DNA of 64,000 nt. Origin: Scenedesmus sp. ARA3 (Eukaryota > Chlorophyta > Chlorophyceae > Sphaeropleales > Scenedesmaceae). This document shows, in pieces, positions 58,295-64,000 of this stretch. The notes beneath the pieces were generated by a model that saw only the letters and a list, made by a program, of their open reading frames with translations, ran no database searches and had not been told where the DNA came from. The stretch spans positions 1-64,000 of the forward strand of contig RWJK01000815.1 of assembly GCA_004335835.1 (NCBI GenBank). Direction: 5' to 3'. The first letter of the stretch is position 1, and every line of letters begins with the position of its first letter. Made by a program: the position numbers and the translations under genes.

Positions 58295-60474
58295 CAGAGC
58301 ATGAGGGGCAGCAGATGCAGCAGCAGGCAATGCATGGCGCTGAAACATGCAATGCGGCGCACCAGCAGCAGCAGGAGGAGCCACAAGATGCAGTGCAGGA
58401 ACAGAGTCTGCAGCACAGTCAGCAGCAGCCAGCCGAGCAGGAGCAGGAGCAGTTGCCTGTCACCCCAGTGCATGTTGGGGCGCAGCGGCAAACATTCATG
58501 GGGTCTCCTGTGGCAACGCCGCCGCGGCAGTCACAGCAGCAGGATGAGCCCTTCTTTGCTGAGGTGCAGTCAGAAAGCAGCTTTGCAACTGGCGCTGACA
58601 GCCTGCCAATGTCCCCCACCAGCTCGCTCACACCTCCAAGCAGTGGCAAGGCCAAGACCCGCAGCCAAGCACGGCGCGAGAAGGCAGCAGCAAAGGCAGC
58701 AGCCAAGGCTGCCAAGGCAGCGGCAGCCGAGCAGGAGCGGCAGGCTGCTGGCCTGAGCAGCCCTGGCGGTGGCATGATGAGCTTGCTGCAGCGCATCAAG
58801 CGCACCATGCCCAGCATCAAGCACAGGCCAGGCTCTGGCTCCGGCTCGTCATGCACAGGCGGCAAGGCGGTCAGCACTGCCTCACCAGTGAAGGACAGCC
58901 CGCGTGACAGCAGCGCCAGCTGCAATGGCCAGTACCTGAGCAGCAGTGCCACCAGCCGCCCCTTACTGGCAACGCAGCCGTTTGAGGAGACGCTTCCACT
59001 TGGAAGCTGGGGCCATGAAGTGGCACACCACCACCACCAGCAGCAGCAGCAGCAAGGGCATCGTGAATCCGCTGCATCTGACTCAGCAGCAGGCGGTGTC
59101 TCTCTGGATGACGTGTGCCTTGACATGGTACATGAGCATGCCCAGGAGCAGGGGGCGGCTGTGCTGCCTGTGCCTGAGCAGGACCCCGGCCAGCAGCACA
59201 GCGCTGCGCCTCAGCAGCAGCCAGCCCGGGCATCTGTGCCAGCAGATGAAGCAGCTGTTTCAAGCCCAGCAGGAGCTAGCGGTGCAGCTGCTGGCAGAAG
59301 CAGCACAGCCGCGCAGATGGCTGCCACCATGGAGCAGTTCAGGCAGTCAGCGCAGCAGATGCAGCAGCTGTGGATGCAGCTGCAGAGCCTCAGCCTAGAC
59401 TCTAGCGAAGCAGGCAAGCTGCAGCAGATGCTGACGCCACACAAAGCAGGGGCTACAGCAGCAGCAACAGCGCCTGGTGCTGATGGCAGCGCCCTGACCG
59501 GCCAAGGCAGCAGCAGCCAGCAGCTGAGTGCAGAGCCTGTGCAGTTGGTGAAGCAGATGGTGCAGGAGGAGGTGCTGCAGACCATCTACGGGCTGCATGC
59601 TGCTGTGACTGGCATGCCAAGCAGTGCAACTGGCGGCTTGCTACAAGGTGAGCCAAGCTCCTCAGTTATGGTGATATACAGCTTACATGGGTTCTTTCCC
59701 GCATGCAAGTTCTGCTGAGCTGTGGCAGTTGCATGCATTGACAGCATTCTGCTGCACCCCACCAATTGCTTGCAAGCAGGCACTCAAGACTGATTGTGTT
59801 GGTTTGGTGCAATGCAGGTGGCGCAGCACTGTCTGCAGCTGGCCATGGCTCTCCCCCAAGGACACCAGCCACAGCCACCACAGCCAGCCCGCTGCAGCCG
59901 TGGCAGATGCACAGCGTGTGCAGCTCACAGCAGCAGCAGCAGCAGCAGCTGCAGCAGCTGCTCTCCACTCCAGACTCTGCGGGCCCGCCCAGCTGCAGCA
60001 GCGGAGCAGCTGGCCGTGCCAGCTACAGCTTTGGCTTTGCAGCAGCTGGGGGTGCTGCTGCTGCTGCTGCAGAGGTGGTGCCCAGCTCGCCTGCCTTGTC
60101 TGTGTACAGCCAGACGGGTGTGAGCCTGGAGGCGCTCACCTCGCGCATCTGCGAACAGTACACAGTGAGTATGCTGGCTGCTTTGCAATGTACTGCCAGG
60201 ATTGCATGGCTGTTGTGGGTTGGAATGCAAATCAGTTGTGTATGTTGCAGTGTCGGTTGCTCTGTGTGTCCTGACACTCACAGACTGCACACTGCACATG
60301 CACACTGGTTGTCGCCTGCTGCAGGAGACGCTGCTGCAGAAGCTTGAAGAGCGCAGGCAGCAGAAGAAGAAGCAGGAGCGCACGCCGTCGCCAACCAAGC
60401 AGCAGCGGCGGCAGGCACAGCAGCAGCAGCGGCAGAAGCAACATGAGCAGGAGCAATCCGCAGCAAGCACCTAG
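50426..60474 (+). CDS. WDR62: WDR62 / MAPKBP1-family WD40 scaffold protein
   Basis: Seventeen exons: 50426-50485, 50642-50984, 51128-51179, 51405-51519, 51720-51983, 52207-52360, 52509-52636, 52800-53001, 53219-53594, 53813-54000, 54226-54917, 55127-55460, 55614-55746, 55929-57948, 58165-59647, 59818-60164, 60325-60474; about 2,346 residues. The first ~620 residues hold two WD40 propellers with family marks: LQIDKVIGLSPP, DILAYPAGSFAVVYN, PAILVWDWKSSKCLAELKAH, SIIFR after GADR, GQDGLLRQWDV and GGDGCVIVWKLPEQL. In animals WDR62/MAPKBP1 sit at spindle poles/centrosomes and bind JNK; the role in algae is not known. The remainder is Ala/Ser/Gln/Pro-rich disorder, much of it in two giant exons, with a basic patch (RREKAAAKAAAKAAKAAA) and a helical C-terminus (LLQKLEERRQQKKKQE). 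Exon 1 seems to end at a GC donor (AAG|GCAAGC); a GT donor at 50468 also keeps frame and drops six residues. Confidence 0.86.
58262..58292 (+). repeat. (CAG)n run encoding poly-Gln in the WDR62-like protein
   Basis: About ten CAG triplets in exon 15 give a Gln tract in the disordered tail. Confidence 0.9.
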
Positions 60475-61018
60475 TGTCCTGCGGGACTGCTGCGTTCATC
60501 TCTGCCGTACAGTGTATAGCTTTGCATAGATAGCAGTTGAGCTGGTTCCATTTCACTGTGCGGGTCGAGTCTCATGTTGCCATGCAAATCTGGACCTTAA
60601 GAATAGTTAAATATCTACTAGTGGTGAAGAATGTTCTGTGGTCCAAGCCTGCCCTGTCGCAATGCAGTGTATCTAGGGAGGCCTGGCTTGCACCTGGGGT
60701 TATGCTTCGGATGTTCAGGTTTCTGTCAACTGCAGAGCTGCGTGGCACATGGCTGATGTGGTGATATTCCTCTGCGCACTTTGGCCCATTCAGTTGATCA
60801 GAAAGCCTGTCTCGTACAGCTTTAATTCAATACAGTCTGGCTGGCAGGAAGCTGAACGAGAGCATGACAGCCTGCATAAGCATTATGTAAAGTGACGGAC
60901 ACAGGAAGGTCACAATGTATACGGCTTACGTAATCCCTCAGGGCAGCACACACACCGGCAGAAACCCAATACATAATCTAGTCCCTAAAAATGCCACTGA
61001 CGACTGCACTGCTGCAGT
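60475..61018. other. 3' region of the WDR62-like gene up to the gap
   Basis: 544 bp after the stop, containing a UGUAA signal (60886-60890). No gene seen. Confidence 0.5.
60886..60890 (+). terminator. UGUAA poly(A) signal, probably WDR62-like gene
   Basis: TGTAA about 410 nt past the TAG stop at 60472-60474. Confidence 0.45.
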
Positions 61019-61104
61019 NNNNNNNNNNNNNNNNNNNNNNNNNNNNNNNNNNNNNNNNNNNNNNNNNNNNNNNNNNNNNNNNNNNNNNNNNNNNNNNNNN
61101 NNNN
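61019..61104. other. Assembly gap (86 N)
   Basis: A run of 86 unresolved bases between the convergent WDR62-like and TTLL1 genes. The 3' UTR end of TTLL1 may lie in or near it. Flanks are GCTGCAGT on the left and a CCCCCC run on the right. Confidence 1.
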
Positions 61105-61452
61105 CCCCCCATCAAGGTGCAAGCAAACCCCCCAGTTTCTCAAAGGCTGTCAAGCAAGCTAACCCTGTTCGAGTGCCACTCAAGCACTGCTTTGGCCAAC
61201 ACCGCCATCAATTTTAATCCGATACACGCCGCTCACTGGCGCAGTTGAACTCATCATCATCATGTTACCCATCAAGCCAGGCGCAGTTGAACTATCATGT
61301 CAACTGTTTGCAGTGCTCGCCATGAGATCAGCAGGCTGCAACCGCACGCGTGAATGTGATCATATGTACAGCAGCGTTGGCACTTGCTTGGCCGTCCACG
61401 CTGGCAGTGTGTGCTGTACAAGTGCCAGCTGGTCACATCTACATCTGCAAAC

Positions 61453-64000
<2,548 letters not shown>

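Noticed and set aside
58419..59126. 235-codon minus-strand frame opposite the WDR62-like gene
   Set aside because: Antisense shadow of exon 15 with no domain; composition follows CAG read in reverse (Leu/Cys/Cys-rich).

Overview
The window is nuclear DNA of a green alga, most likely a chlorophycean of the Sphaeropleales/Chlamydomonadales kind. Several things point there. Genes are intron-dense with GT-AG introns of about 70-500 bp. Exons are GC-rich, and CAG/CTG trinucleotides make poly-Gln and poly-Ala runs in proteins and microsatellites in introns. The UGUAA poly(A) signal of chlorophytes lies downstream of several stops. The proteins are eukaryotic and plant/algal in type (organellar DEAD-box helicase, ABCF protein, BCS1, TTLL1). 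The lineage is inferred from composition and gene content. Almost no gene is one open frame; I rebuilt gene models by hand from splice sites and codon phase, and every internal junction listed keeps frame.

Left third (1-19.4 kb): a FAM241/DUF4605-like small membrane protein (-); a LarB/PurE-like protein (+); an organellar 5'-3' exonuclease of the PolA N-terminal type (+); mitochondrial ribosomal protein L43 (+); and the mRNA decapping enzyme DCP2 (+). Stretches without a recognised gene lie between them, and 16.4-18.6 kb holds exon-like pieces I could not assign.

Middle (19.4-44.8 kb): three tandem minus-strand genes, namely a membrane-anchored RNase T2, a multi-pass membrane protein of unknown function and a 759-residue ABCF (GCN20/ABCF4-type) ATPase. 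The ABCF gene shares a 455-bp divergent promoter with a DEAD-box helicase like plastid RH39. Then comes the rRNA-processing factor RRP7 (-), divergent from the mitochondrial AAA chaperone BCS1 (+) across 627 bp.

Right third (45.3-64 kb): a C2-domain/coiled-coil protein (+), a very large WDR62/MAPKBP1-family WD40 protein (+, about 2,346 residues with a long disordered tail) and, beyond an 86-base assembly gap, a TTLL1-type tubulin polyglutamylase (-) that runs off the right edge. WDR62 and TTLL1 families act on microtubules and centrosomes, so this end may be a loose microtubule-related neighbourhood.

The gene set is largely housekeeping: RNA decay and processing (DCP2, RNase T2, RRP7, RH39-like), translation (ABCF, MRPL43), organelle maintenance (exonuclease, BCS1) and microtubule biology. 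I saw no CRISPR array, tRNA, rRNA or intact transposon. The most unusual signal is a 53-bp element, 51/53 identical, found in sense orientation downstream of two unrelated genes (FAM241-like and MRPL43). It carries a UGUAA poly(A) signal, and one copy is flanked by 15-bp direct repeats.
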